A stretch of 64,000 bases of DNA from Phascolomyces articulosus (GCA_025677815.1 JAIXMP010000023.1:372001-436000), one strand, 5' to 3'; positions 23,599 to 35,838 are shown, counted from the stretch's first letter. Notes: generated from the sequence alone by a model not told the origin. Made by a program: numbers and translations.

Positions 23599-24542
23599 CT
23601 ATGCTTCTTGTGGATGTGGTTCACCAACCCCTGTAGTACTAGTAATAAGTTGACCATTTTCATCAGGAACAGCAGCAGGACCTACCAAATGAGCACCAAT
23701 ATACTTGTTCATTGTAAATCCACTCAGATAAGTTTCTCCTTTAAATATCTTTTGTAATTTTTCATCACAAAAAATATGAGTCTTCTTTGCAGGATCTTGA
23801 AGGTTATTGGCTTTGATATAGATCCAAAGGTGTTTGACGACACTAGGTCTTGAAAGCTATTCTCTCTCTTTTTTATGAGTATTTGGGAACTCTCCTTAAA
23901 AAGACACACTATCATCATCATTATCAACTTACCGCCTTTTCACCAGTGACAGCAGCTAATTCTGGACTCAAAATCCAAGTACGTGTAAAAGGATTCTTTT
24001 CCTTTTGAGCTGGATCTTGTGGTTTTCGTGGCCTTTTGGGTGCCTTTTCTTTCTTTGTTGCTGTTTTCTTTACTGTTGTTGCCTTTTTCTTTGGCGTTGT
24101 TACTTTTTTATTACTCGTCGTCGTCGTTTTAGCCTTTTTAGCTACAATAGGTGCTTCGTCTTCTGACGAAGAAGAAGACGATGCTTCTTGTTGCTCTTTT
24201 TCATTACTCACAAAATCATAACATTCTTCAATCAAACTTTTCAATTCCTTTTTATAATCATTGAGGGAAATGTTGGATTCCGTTTGTAATTGTTGTCGAA
24301 CCGATTTGGTGGACACCTTGTCGAGATCTGCTTGTCGGAGGATCTCTATAGAAATTGTGATTTATTCATGGGGTGTTAGTTGATTTCTTACCAAAGCAGG
24401 TTACTATTATTATATATTATGAAAGACAAAGAAAGAGCACGACGTGTATCTATGCGTTGGATTTAAAAAGAAAAGAACTGGCTAATGTCAATGGATGAAT
24501 AGACTTACCTAGGATCCGTGGTTTAAACGTGTTAATATCCAT
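23599..24542 (-). CDS. SWIB domain protein with N-terminal DEK-C-like domain (UAF30/TRI1 family)
   Basis: Three exons: 24509-24542, 23933-24345 and 23599-23856, giving 234 residues. The N-terminus (about 12-60: EILRQADLDKVSTKSVRQQL and on) matches the DEK-C-like helical domain found at the start of yeast UAF30 and TRI1. A Ser/Glu-rich linker and a long Lys/Thr-rich basic stretch follow (about 75-125). The SWIB/MDM2 fold spans about 130-205: ILSPELAAVTGEKA, then LSRPSVVKHLWIYIKANNLQ and HIFCDEKLQKIF. In yeast this family is represented by a subunit of the upstream activating factor for rRNA transcription (UAF30) and by TRI1; which of these this corresponds to cannot be told from sequence alone. 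The very short first exon starts at the only ATG in frame. Confidence 0.88.
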
Positions 24543-26305
24543 GATCGTGTTTTTTTTTTTTTTTTTACAAGTGGAGGGCCAGAGAAGGGGGTTGGTAAAG
24601 TTTTATATGTGTGTAATTTATTAGAAAGGATATTCTTATATAATAATTTGATATAAAGGGGAGAGAGGAAATGTGTGTACAAATAACATTTTCTGCTGGG
24701 TTAATTATCCCAGCCAAAGATCCACACAAGATAACGCGTCCAACACACTATTTCCCAGCAACTAAAAAAAAAAAAAAAAAACTCTTTCTTTCTCTCTCTC
24801 TCTCTCTCTCCTCATTTCTCCTGATGTAATTCAGGTATAATGTTGTCAAGTTTGATTTCTTTCTTCAATCCATGAATTATATAAAAAAAAATAAAAAAAA
24901 TTAGTTGTGGTAATTTATAAATGAACATGTGATACTTTTATATTTGTTTTTGTAAAATTAAAAGCGTGTATGTATAAATATGTGCGTGGGGAGGATAAAA
25001 TATCTTTTTTTTATACAGTCTATTAAACTGCTGGTTACTTTGTTATATTATTTCTCTCTCTGTATGTTCCATTCTTTAGTGTATTTTTTACCAATATCAT
25101 GGGTCTGCTGAGCTTTTATTATTATTATTATTATCCTATTATCAGGTACAGAACAAGGAATCATCATCTTCCAACAAGTTGATCATCATCCAATGTAATC
25201 TATCTAAATAAGGATTTTCATCTAATATTTGGATCAAATCTTAATACTTGGTTAAAATGGGGATTCTTTTATTTTTTTTCTTTTTCTTCTTCAGTTTTAC
25301 TATTTATCTATACAAATATATCATTGGGGAAAAAAAAGCAAATGTCATTGTTGGAAGAAAAGAGGTAAATAAACATATCTATATATGAAAAACGATGGGT
25401 AAAAATGAGTATAACTATTTTTTTTTTCTTCTATATTATCATTTTTCTAATTAGAGCTGGTTCGTCGTTATCTATTAGAATGAAGAATGAAAAACAAAAA
25501 CGGAGAGGGAGGCAACAATTGAAATGGAAACAGTAACCATGGAAAAAGATGTGTTGTTTTGAAGAAGAGCATGTATATGGAATTCTTCTTGGCCATTAAG
25601 AAAAGTGATCGTATATTGATGTTATAATCCTCTATTTAATTATCCAACACTCTAGTAACTTAAGGAAATGTGACAGTGATATGGTTGGTTCCAACAAAAG
25701 ATGGGACCCGCAGTTTACGACAAAAGCATAATAGCTCCATGTAGTATTTATATATATGTGACAAATATATATATATATATATATATAGATGAACATTCGA
25801 ATGTTCTATAATTACAATGACATGAGTAAGTATTCATCTATTTTTGTAGTAATGGTATATACATGGAGATTTATTTACTGAACCTTTTATATCCAAAAGT
25901 AGAAAAACTTGGACGGTAGCAGTATGCAACAAAAAGAAAACATGGGATGAAAAAATGATATCCAAAAAATAATGCACAAGGATCCCTTTCTCTCTCTGGT
26001 TCAACTCGTTCAATCATGGTGGTGTTGTGTCGTCCGCAGTATACGACAAAAGCAATCGCGTGGTCCCTCCCCCCTCTCTCTCCTTCCTTTCCCTTGTAAT
26101 AAACTCGACTTATCCTGTTGTAATCCTATACGCGAAAAATAAATTTATTTTGACTCATCGATTATTCTCGAAACCCAAAATGTTTTCCGATGCCTGATGA
26201 CAAAATCGGCATATAAAAAAATTAATGCTGAAACAACATGCTGTCGTGTTTTTTTTTTTCTTTCTTTGGTTCTCGGTTCTTTATTATTATTATTATTAGA
26301 AAATA
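24543..26305. other. Intergenic DNA between divergent SWIB and OMA1 genes
   Basis: 1.76 kb containing both promoters. Repeats visible are an A run at 24764-24781 followed by a (CT)n tract at about 24785-24810, an (ATT)n stretch near 25119-25134 and an AT run near 25765-25787. A 20 bp motif occurs twice (25709 and 26034) and is listed separately. Several short upstream ATGs precede the OMA1 start (26179, 26191, 26197). No other gene is supported. Confidence 0.5.
25709..26054 (+). promoter_or_regulatory. Duplicated motif CCGCAGTWTACGACAAAAGCA region
   Basis: The sequence CCGCAGTTTACGACAAAAGC at 25709 recurs at 26035 as CCGCAGTATACGACAAAAGC, with one mismatch. The copies lie about 325 bp apart in the same orientation, and the second is about 250 bp upstream of the OMA1 start. 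The surrounding DNA is not alike, so this is not a longer duplication. A transcription-factor site is one possibility (inference). Confidence 0.4.
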
Positions 26306-27747
26306 ATGTCGCTTCCATCCATGCGCACCCAATGTCTATTCCATACCACCAAGCATATGGCTCGATCGTCTTTCATGTCAATGCCATCCCGAATGACGAC
26401 AACAACCATACGTTATTCACAACGATCTCATTACGCGACATTACCTGGATTTCCACGACAACCACAATATCCACAACCTCAACGACAACGATTTAATTAT
26501 AAAAATAATGATGGGTATCAACGATTTGAAAATACAAAAGAATCCTTTTATAAGTCTAAACGACTTTGGGTTTTTGTGGGAACAGGCACTGTGCTTTTTG
26601 GTGGCTATTATGTCACTCATTTAGAAGCTGTACCAGTGAGTGGACGGTTACGGTTTATGGATATTACACCACGTCAGGAAGAAGGTAATAATGATAGAGG
26701 AGAGAATTGATGAGCTTATTCAATGATGAGATGAAAAAAAAAAGATAACATTACCTTACCTTATTTTTTTTCTTGGGGCATTGGGTGGGTATATTCTATC
26801 TAGCCATGGCAAAACAGGCTTATAATGAAGTCATGGCTCAATTTGGATCAAAGATTCTTCCAAGTTTTCATCCTTATACACGCTTTGTGAAAAAAACAGC
26901 GCAACGTATTGTACAAGTATCTGGCATGGATGATTTACAATGGGAATTTCATGTCATTGATTCACCTGAACCAAAGTAACTGTGGTTTTTTTTTTGAAGA
27001 GAAAAAAGAAGAAGATATATGATTCATATACTCATGAATATCTTTCTATAGTGCATTTGTTCTTCCTGGAGGAAAAGTGTTTGTCTTTACTGGTATCTTA
27101 CCCATTGTAGAAAACGAAGGTACTATCTCTATAGAAAAAATGAAATCAATTCAATGTAGAGAAGAAAAAGAAATACTTATCATAATACATATGTATAGAT
27201 GGTATGGCAGCTGTATTAGGACATGAGATTGCTCATCAATTGGCAAGACATAGTGCTGAAAAATTAAGTTTCTCCAAAGTCATTTTGGCTTTCCAAATTA
27301 CATTAATGTTATTTGGTATTGATCCTACTTATATCTTTAATCAATTGGCCATGAACTTTATTGTTGCAAAACCATTTTCTCGAAAATGTGAAACGGAAGC
27401 GGATGCGATTGGATTACAATTGATGGCCCAAGCATGTTATAATCCAGAAGAAGCAGTCAATATGTGGAAAAGGATGGAACATGCCGGTGGGGAGAAAGTG
27501 CCCCAATTTATGAGTACACATCCAAGTCATAAAAATCGTATTCAGTTTCTTGAAAAGGAGGTAAATATCTCTTATATATTATTTATATGATAATGAATTG
27601 GATCGATGATGGTTTTCATTTCTAATAATACTATTTTTTTTCCCGATCCAGATGCCGAGTGCATTATCTAAGCGAGCCGCCAGTGATTGTACCACAGAAC
27701 TCAAGGGCTTTTCAGATATGTTCAATACTCAATGGGCGCGATGGTAG
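26306..27747 (+). CDS. OMA1: OMA1-like mitochondrial M48 metallopeptidase
   Basis: Five exons: 26306-26684, 26804-26975, 27052-27119, 27199-27560 and 27652-27747, giving 358 residues. The first ~85 residues are rich in Arg, Ser, Thr and Gln with almost no acidic residues, as in a mitochondrial presequence. One TM helix follows (LWVFVGTGTVLFGGYYVTHL). The peptidase domain has the zinc motif HEIAH at about 215-219 and the third ligand Glu at about 273 in CETEADAIG. The block NAFVLPGGKVFVFTGILPIV before it is typical of M48C. OMA1 acts in the inner mitochondrial membrane in protein quality control and stress response. I chose the ATG at 26306 because it opens the presequence in frame with the rest; an overlapping frame starting at 26197 ends inside exon 1. 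Confidence 0.93.
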
Positions 27748-27871
27748 TAGTCGTTTAAGAGATAGATTTGAGAACCAATATACAATTTTATACATAGAAA
27801 CCTCTTGATTATATATACACATATAACAACAACCCACCCTCATCATGTAAAAGAATAAATGATCCATTTCA

Positions 27872-27872
<1 letters not shown>

Positions 27873-27910
<38 letters not shown>
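27873..27910. repeat. (ATT)n microsatellite
   Basis: Uninterrupted ATT units of about 38 bp between the convergent OMA1 gene and the small acidic protein gene. Confidence 0.9.
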
Positions 27911-27911
<1 letters not shown>

Positions 27912-27988
27912 AACCCACCCTTTACATTTCGCATATTAAATTAAAATCCCCATTTCCCCAAGTATGATAGTAGATATAGATATTCTTT

Positions 27989-28393
27989 TTAAAATCGAAT
28001 TTCAAAATCACCAATGGTTTCTGACAACTCTTTCACATGTTGACTATCAGATAAGAAAGAACCCAAAATATTTCGTACAAGTTCTTCATCCACCTTTCCA
28101 TCTTCTTGTTTCGTTGCTTCCAACATTTCCACTAAATCCTTAATATCTTGTTTTTCTTGAGTATCCTTGGTATCAATCTTGTTTAGTGATTCGAACAATT
28201 TGGTTAAATCTTCTTTAGTGATGGGTTGGGCGGGTCCTGTTTTTGGTTTTTCGTTAGACAGATTGAATTTTATACATACAGATATAAGTTCTTTTGTTGT
28301 CCGCTATTTAATATTTAATATACCTTGACCAAGAGCACCTTCAATGATACGTTGGAGAGATGAAGTTTCACTGCTATTATTGATTGATTCCAT
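27989..28393 (-). CDS. Small acidic protein, unknown function
   Basis: Two exons: 28324-28393 and 27989-28236, giving 105 residues with consistent phase (the GTATAT donor at 28323 joins the acceptor ending ACAG). The protein is acidic and predicted helical (KLFESLNKIDTKDTQEKQDI and on), with no signal peptide and no TM segment. The start MESINNSSETSSLQRIIEG gives a short amphipathic helix after a polar leader. The composition and clean splicing make it a likely real gene, but I recognise no family. It is convergent with OMA1. Confidence 0.62.
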
Positions 28394-29376
28394 GGTCGTA
28401 TTCAACTATGCTTCCTCTTGTTTGAAAGGTGAAAAATAAAAAATAAAACGGTTCCTTATGTAAGGTTTTGTATGTGAGAAAAAAAAAAGAAGCAAAAAAA
28501 AAAAGGTGGTTGTTCAAGTTTGAAAGGTTTAAATACGAGAGATCCATGTGATGATTTTTAAACATGAGCCCCGCTCTATTTGGTGTAACAAATCATTTAA
28601 AATGATGATGATGATGCGTTGGCAATAATCTTATATAAACTTAAAGTTTTTTTTAGCCCACATTTTATTTTATATATATAAATCCGAGATTTTGCATTAC
28701 TATTCACTACAAGTGGAGTAAAATACATTACTACTAACAGTTTATTTTGAATCGACTGTCCTAGTAAGTAACTGCAACAAAATGAATATTATTCAAGCAA
28801 GGCTTAGTTATTCCTTGCTAAATAGTTTTATGAGAAGGGTCACCTTTTGCCGTTGTTGTTGTTGTTGTTGTTGTTGATTGTTGTTGTTGGTTGTTGATGT
28901 TTTAGAAGTAAACAGTCAAAAGAACGGGGTTTCTATCTTTTGCATATGTAAATGGTCTCTCTTTCCCCTTTCCACAGTGATATATTTTTAAGCAGTCATT
29001 TTTTCTGCTCGTACTACTAATAATAGTTAGATCCAAAAAATTAATGTACGTACAAGTGGAGCTCGTAAATTATAATTTATCACTACCCAGTGTTAAGGTA
29101 ATGCATATAAGTATATAAAAAAACGCCCTTATTGCAAATGTATTTGTAGTGGCTGCATAAACTATTATTATTATTATTAAAACCGAGAATATGTATAATT
29201 TTACAGAATGTGTTTCTATCTATCTACATACTGACATATCTTAAGAGGAGACTAATAAACCCTTTCTTTTTGTCTGTGTGTGAACTAGTAGTATGATTAA
29301 AATGAAATCCAATTATTCGCTTATTTTGTACAATGCAATAATCACGGTATGCTCAACATGAGGTTAAGAATGATAC
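28394..29376. other. Intergenic DNA
   Basis: AT-rich, with a (GTT)n tract at about 28852-28876 and further TTG units to 28899. No gene is supported until the small frame at 29377. Confidence 0.5.
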
Positions 29377-29628
29377 ATGTTTATACCTAAAGCTATAGCA
29401 CAATTAATAAAAAACCAACCCACAGACGAAATATACTACCTTGCGGTTCATGTCGATCCACGTAAAAGGAATTTTGTATTACATCAAATAGTACAAAAAG
29501 TATTTATGACACATGCCGGTCAACATCTTTGTTGTCAATTTCCCTTTAATGATGCTAAAACTAAGAACAACACCTTATTTAACTTTGTATCCCATGCATT
29601 GAACCATCCTATCTCAATCATTCAATAA
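29377..29628 (+). CDS. Possible small gene, 83 residues
   Basis: An ATG-initiated open frame with a balanced amino-acid mix (IYYLAVHVDPRKRNFVLHQI, then HAGQHLCCQFPFND) unlike the AT-driven frames around it. No signal peptide, TM segment or known motif is visible. It could be a small protein, an exon of a gene whose other exons I cannot find, or chance. It lies convergent with the Kelch-BTB gene, whose stop is about 110 bp away. Confidence 0.35.
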   Translation: MFIPKAIAQLIKNQPTDEIYYLAVHVDPRKRNFVLHQIVQKVFMTHAGQHLCCQFPFNDAKTKNNTLFNFVSHALNHPISIIQ

Positions 29629-29650
29629 TTCCAAAAAACAAAAACAAAAC

Positions 29651-29670
29651 AAAGCAAAGCAAAGCAAAGC
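29651..29670. repeat. (AAAGC)4 pentanucleotide repeat
   Basis: Four perfect AAAGC units, preceded by two AAAAC units, just past the stop of the small frame and about 70 bp from the stop of the Kelch-BTB gene. Confidence 0.9.
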
Positions 29671-29737
29671 AAATGAAACATAAAAATGAAATAATTATAA
29701 TAATAAATAAAATAAATATAAAAAACTTTTTCTTTTT

Positions 29738-32179
29738 TTACTGAGATGACATTGAGAATTTACTACCAAAAGCTTCAAGGAAATTTTTCTTCTTTTTTGT
29801 TTTTTCTTTGGATTTTGTAGTTCCATTATTATTTGTAGAGGGTTGGTCCAAAGCAACGCCAATAACACTATTCACATCAGAATCCATCGCCATGGAATGT
29901 TGTGGTAAACCCATAGGGGTTTGTCGTGGTGTACTTGGAGGACTATACGATCGAGTAGTACTGAATCCAGAGACAGACGGTCGTGCTACCGTATGTCGAC
30001 TTGTAATAGAAGGTGTACGTGTTCGATAAGCTGAAAGTGTAGGTGATGTAGCATTACTATTGTTATTATTATTATTATTATCAAATGGAGATGCGCGTAA
30101 ATCATAAAGTGGATGTTGTGGAGGTGAATTGAAATGTTGACGTTGAGGGGACATGGCAGGAGATGAAGATGAATGAAAACCAGAAGATGATAAAGAAGAT
30201 GTAGGAGATGCTTGTAATGAAGGTTGTTCCAGACCACCGGATGCTGCTGAACCTGATCTTTGTTGAAGAGGCGTATTACTTCGTAATTGTTGTTGTTGAA
30301 TCATTTTTTTCGCTGCGATCATCATTTTTAATGCTCGGATTTGAAGACTGGTTTTATGAGATAATGCGGCGGTTTCAAAGATCAATGGAGCTGTTGACAT
30401 GTTGAGCATTTGATGCAATGCATGTGCTGTTAATTCACGTAATCGACTTAAATTATACATATCTGCCAATAATAAAAGTTGCGAAAGGACATGAGGTTGA
30501 TACTGTTGTGCAGTTAATAAATTGTCGGTATAAATGAATTGAAGTAATGCCACGACCACGGCATAAGGGTAAGGGAACACCATGCTATGACTTTTAATGA
30601 CTGTACGTGTGTTATTGTTGTTATGTTGAGAAGATAAATCTCGTTTTGGTATGGTCGATTCGTTATCATCCACTAAATCTTCATCTTCTTCATCAATATG
30701 TTGAATAGAAGGATCGACCGAGGCTTTCCCTTGAACAGCCTCGCGGTTCAGTTTCATGAGGTCGGCAAAATAAGGCCAACGTTGACACAAGACGGCCGAA
30801 TTGACGGATATAGATTGGTTTTCACGGGTGATGATACGGAAATCGGAGACGGCAGGTTCATTCAAAAGGGAGAGACCCATCTCCTGGGCAAGTGAGGAAC
30901 ACGTGGTTTTTGGCAGTTTGTACACCCCGAAGGCCTCAAGATCCACTGTTGCTAAATGATCAAAATTGACCTGGCGGTGGTTATAATCTTCCAACAAATT
31001 TCGAGACTGATGCCCAAATACCAACAATCGATTTGTGTCTTCGTGCAAAACGCCCTTGTTCCACGACCCCGATCCAAAGACAGTACCAGTTTCAATCCGG
31101 GACCATGTTAATGTCCCCAAATTGAGGGACCAAATGGTATAAGCATGGCTTTGTGGGGATAAATAAGTACCAGCAAGAATAAGATGATGACCTAACGTAT
31201 GACCTGTGGGAAAACGTAAACCAGGTGGCATTACTGAACCAGTCATAAAAGAAGAACAATCTTCAATGGTGGAAGAAGGTGAGGTAGGTGAAAAGATCAA
31301 TTGCAATTCTCGTTTGACATCGGCAAAGTTATAATTTGTATATAAATAAATGGGATTGGGTTCTTGAGAACTTTGTAATAATTCACCATATTGTCGAACC
31401 AAAGAAGCTCGATGGTTTCCTCCTGCTGCTGCATTTCCACTCATGACATCTTTGGGATCCATGCCTCCTCCTGCTGCTGCAGCAGCAGCAGCTGCTTGTT
31501 CCATCATATCAAATGAAGCATCCGGACCTCCATTACTTATATTATCCTTGAGCATAACAGGTAATCGAGTCCCAGGAGGTGTTGTAATAGCAATAGATCT
31601 ATATGCACCGACATGTTTATCGAGATTCTTGACTTGAACCCATTCCCATGATTTAAGATCCAAAATATTGATTTCACCGAGATAATTATTATTCATATCC
31701 TGACCACCAACAATGATCAACTTGTTTTCTGTGATCGAGGACAAATGAGCATAACGAGGTCGAGGGGCAAATAAAGAAGGTTTGATTTCTTGACGTCGCC
31801 AACTCATGGTTTCAATATCAAAGACAGAAATATCATCCAAGACACATAATCCATCGGCTGACACGCGTGAATATCCCATACCACCAAACATGACAATCGA
31901 ATTTTCAAAGACACTGGCGGAATGGAAATAACGAGGTTTGGGAGGTTTGTCGGAATCCGGAGGTGGAATATGTCGAGTCCACACTAATGAGTTGATGTCT
32001 AAGACATGCATATGGTTGGTCATTTTACGGGAAGAAACCAGTCGACCCGCAAATACAAATACTTTGTCTCCAACCACTGTCACTGAAGCACCTACTAATG
32101 GAGGTGGTACTTCGCCTGAGGTAACACGGACCTGAGTGATGATGCCAGAGATGGACTGCATTTGCATAGTGGTTGGCAT
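29738..32179 (-). CDS. Kelch-repeat / BTB domain protein
   Basis: Single uninterrupted exon of 813 residues, unusual among the intron-rich neighbours. The N-terminal ~400 residues hold Kelch-type beta-propeller blades: GDKVFVFAGR, ENSIVMFGGMGY, ENKLIIVGGQDM and NRLLVFGHQ, each preceded by a tryptophan-containing strand such as SLVWTRH or TMSWRRQ. A polyAla-Gly insertion occurs near 229-240. A BTB/POZ-like region covers about 445-590, starting with ENQSISVNSAVLCQRWPYF and split by an acidic insertion (about 495-525). The last ~200 residues are Ser/Pro/Gln-rich and end in a Lys patch. The same domain order occurs in Schizosaccharomyces Ral2 and in LZTR1-like proteins linked to Ras signalling; orthology is only a suggestion. 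Confidence 0.85.
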   Translation of the reverse strand: MPTTMQMQSISGIITQVRVTSGEVPPPLVGASVTVVGDKVFVFAGRLVSSRKMTNHMHVLDINSLVWTRHIPPPDSDKPPKPRYFHSASVFENSIVMFGGMGYSRVSADGLCVLDDISVFDIETMSWRRQEIKPSLFAPRPRYAHLSSITENKLIIVGGQDMNNNYLGEINILDLKSWEWVQVKNLDKHVGAYRSIAITTPPGTRLPVMLKDNISNGGPDASFDMMEQAAAAAAAAGGGMDPKDVMSGNAAAGGNHRASLVRQYGELLQSSQEPNPIYLYTNYNFADVKRELQLIFSPTSPSSTIEDCSSFMTGSVMPPGLRFPTGHTLGHHLILAGTYLSPQSHAYTIWSLNLGTLTWSRIETGTVFGSGSWNKGVLHEDTNRLLVFGHQSRNLLEDYNHRQVNFDHLATVDLEAFGVYKLPKTTCSSLAQEMGLSLLNEPAVSDFRIITRENQSISVNSAVLCQRWPYFADLMKLNREAVQGKASVDPSIQHIDEEDEDLVDDNESTIPKRDLSSQHNNNNTRTVIKSHSMVFPYPYAVVVALLQFIYTDNLLTAQQYQPHVLSQLLLLADMYNLSRLRELTAHALHQMLNMSTAPLIFETAALSHKTSLQIRALKMMIAAKKMIQQQQLRSNTPLQQRSGSAASGGLEQPSLQASPTSSLSSSGFHSSSSPAMSPQRQHFNSPPQHPLYDLRASPFDNNNNNNNSNATSPTLSAYRTRTPSITSRHTVARPSVSGFSTTRSYSPPSTPRQTPMGLPQHSMAMDSDVNSVIGVALDQPSTNNNGTTKSKEKTKKKKNFLEAFGSKFSMSSQ

Positions 32180-32213
32180 TCTTTTTTTTTGTTGTTGTTA
32201 TGATTGTTGTTTA

Positions 32214-32246
<33 letters not shown>

Positions 32247-35200
32247 ATGAAGGAATGATTCTTGTTGTTGCAATGTTATTGTTTTTTATATATATAAAAT
32301 GGTTTCTCTCCCCCAATGACGAAGAATAAAATAAACGGACAGATTGTTGATATGCTCGTTGGGGTGAAATATAAAAAAAAGAGACGGGGGCCGGAACCGT
32401 TATAATAATAATAATACTTTTTTTTGTTGAAAAAAAAAGCCTAGACCCTTCCCGGTTAAAGAAAAATATAAAAAAGAAATATATATAATAAAAAAAAGAG
32501 AAGTATATATATATATAATATAATATAAAAATGAAAGGAAAGAAAGAGATAAACTCAAAGGTTAAAAAAAAAAGAAGTAGGAAGAAGAAAAAGAGAAAAA
32601 AAGAAAAAAGGAATAATAAAAAATTATAGGCGTGTGATATAGTTCTTAATGGTAATAATAATAATAGTAATAAATCAGAATAAATTTTGTTGCCAAGCAA
32701 TAGACACTGGTGGGTTTTAGGTTACATCAAACATTTCTGTTTGTTGGCTGAGTATATTTTCTTTTGTACTTGTTGCCACGGTAATAAATAAGCTGATCAG
32801 TAGCACAATTATTATTATTATTATTATTTTGAACTAGTAATTTTTTTATTATTATTTTTGAGGCTTTTCTTTTTCGTGTTTCATTATTATAACCCGATTC
32901 TAACCGTTTAGTATTGATACTTCTTTATGAAAATGTTAACGTCAAAACAAACACACATCTCATCTATCATCATCCCACTTTTTTTAACCCTGAAAAAGAT
33001 TGATACGGAGCAACAATGATCGGCACAACAAAAAAAAAAAAAATAATAGTCGGAATACAAAAATGTGGCCGGTGCTCTCCTTAACATTTGAGTCGTAGCA
33101 AAACAAAATATTATTGGCCAAAGGAAAATACAAATTTGGTTATTGGAAACGTATTTGGCAATGCTACATCCCAATTCTGTCATAAAATATGCTATGACTA
33201 CCAACATACTATACTTTTCACTTCTTCTTCCTATGTTTATATAGGATGATAAGACCATGGTTATTTTACTATTCCTAAACCATGTCCGATTCATTAATAA
33301 TCACACCTTTTCTCCTTCTTAGTACTTTCCCCTTTTTTTATTCCATATGGGAGATGATGATGATGTTGATAGATATTATATTATTATATATTATTGCTGA
33401 GTCTAATATATAATACCTATTGTTTTCCCCAGCCTCCTTTAAAAAGAAGGAGGTAGCGCGTGTCAAACAATTTATTTTGTTGTCTTGCTCCTTCTTATAC
33501 CTCGTTTTGTTTTAAGACTAATATTCATATAAACTACTACCACTATTATCTTTTAAACTTTTTTTTTCTTTGTTCCCTCTCCTCTGTGATAAAGATAAAA
33601 GTCGGTTAGTTTATCAAACGATTATCATTACATCGTTCATGAAAAAAAAAACTACTATGTACTACGTCATTTTATACATTGTTATTAGATTTAGTTTCCA
33701 CAAGAATAACAACAAAATAAGGTAAAAGAAAAAGGCGGGATTCATTTAAATTACTACTACTCCACTATATCTCCTTTTCTTTCTTCACAATAAAAAGGGT
33801 CCTTTTTATTCAAATAATAAACAGGTTTCTTCTGGAACAACTTATTCAATACTTACTCTTCTTGTGGGTTATATATCCTATTAAATTTGAAAGAAGGGAA
33901 AAGACTGTATGATATTTGTACAAAGAAATATTATACATTTGAACCCTTATAAATGATTGTTTCTCTCCCCACCTCCTCTTAATGCTTTATAATAGTATAT
34001 ACCGGAATAAAATATGAAGAGGAATCTAATATAGGAGGAATAGAGGAGATTGGGAGGAGGAAATAATAAAAAAAAACCACTTCTTGTATGTATCCATGAT
34101 TGATCTTTTGGGAGAATTTCCTTTTGATGGATGATCCGCATAGCCCATATTTTTCAAGTTCAGATCTTATGCAAAAGATATATCATTCCTCTTAAAGGGG
34201 AGATAAAGAAAATCATTTATACTTTTTGTTGATATTATCGAGGCAGTGTGATATAAATACCTGAGTGCATATATCATCTTATATGGTGAGAATATTACAA
34301 TTCATATATCTCTATATTGTACGTTGAAGGGATCATTTATATCAAATATACACTCGTTATTATGTACACTAATCAGCAAGTTGAACTAATGATGGGTTGA
34401 AAAAATGGCACCTACTATATATTCCTTACTAAACAGTTCTACATATAGCTGAGAAAACTGAAAAGAGAGTCTAGAATATAGTTAGTATGAATATGGTACA
34501 ACATTTACCTTATTTTTATATCTTTTTGGTAAAAATTGGACCTTTTCCACTCAAACGATTGGCTGATTGAACTCAGAACATTTTTAATTTAGGAAGGAGG
34601 CGAGTTAAGAATGCTGAAATCGAGTTAATAATACTGACGATGACAATATGAGATAACATTTCTTCCAATAACCAAATACAAAGTAATATAATCCAAGTGA
34701 TGATTTATTTTTATTGCTACTAACAATGTTAAAAGATACTGTTGCTTAATGTTATGTAAAATAAAAATGTGTTTTTTGAATTTTTTATATTTTTGGGTTA
34801 TCGTTTCTACACCTTTTTTTTATCTTTTCATTGATACATTATATTAAAAAGCACTCTATTAAGTTACAAGTACCGGATTTATGCATATATATAATTAACA
34901 GTATAGAATTCCAATGCATTGTATATTATCATTATTATTTGCTATATAAAAATGTGTATAATATATGCCGCTGTTATAATGTCAAAAGTATTTTTTTTTA
35001 AAAATGAAATAAAAGGTTACTTAGACATTTTTACGACGACCCTGTTTTATTCACTCATGAAACATAAAAGTATTTTTGTAACTATTGAAATTTTGATGGG
35101 AACCACCGTAATACGCTTGGAAATTTACAAACAAATTCAACTGTAAGGAAATGGCATAACAAGGAATTATTTAATATTTCTCTGTATGCTATATTTAACT

Positions 35201-35838
35201 CTCTTTGGTGTAAAATCAGAAGAATAGATGGTAAAAATAATAGAGGAGGAATAGAAGCACGTATACTATCTATATATATAAATATCTTTAAACAGTTCTT
35301 GACATTATTGATACCTATAGCATTGAAATTTCATTATTTTTATGAACGAACGAAAAAATAGAAAGCACTGTTTATTTGGCTGTAGCAATCGATGTTATCC
35401 TCCCATTCTATTCTTCATTGATGTAAGTGGAAGACAATTAAAGTAACAAAGGCTAAAGAAGGGAATGACGATGGTCCATAATCTTGGGAAGAAGGTGAGA
35501 ATTTGATGGATTGTATAATGCAAAACTATTTTTAAACAACCTAATTTGGTCCGTTAAATCAGAAAATATCTTTTCTTCAGTTTAATATAACACGTAATTT
35601 TTTATCATAGTTATTTTTTTATATCATTACGTGACAAACTCAGGATGAATTGGTAATAAATCCACTACGTGGAAACAGCCCATAAAAATTGTTTATCATG
35701 TTTATTTGGATGTTTTATTAATATATTTATTTCTATAAATGTGTGATATAAAATATGATGAATCTATGATATACTCTGAACATGATATTATTGATATATA
35801 TATATGTTGAGAATAATAGTGGCTTAAGTCACTGATAT
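32180..35838. other. 3.6 kb gene-poor intergenic region
   Basis: AT microsatellites (for example 32212-32230) and many homopolymers dominate. The minus-strand frames at 32239-32700 and 32908-33294 are hydrophobic, Phe/Ile/Tyr-rich and built from AT codons, so not called. A GC-poor hairpin (CCTCCTTTAAAAAGAAGGAGG at about 33434-33453) is visible. I see no tRNA-like fold or mobile-element ends. Confidence 0.5.

Noticed and set aside
26197..26496. 99-codon frame overlapping the OMA1 first exon
   Set aside because: It lies in another frame from the conserved protein and ends inside exon 1; at most it is an upstream ORF.
32239..33294. Two minus-strand open frames of 153 and 128 codons
   Set aside because: Phe/Ile/Tyr-rich translations of AT-rich DNA with no domain or splice structure.
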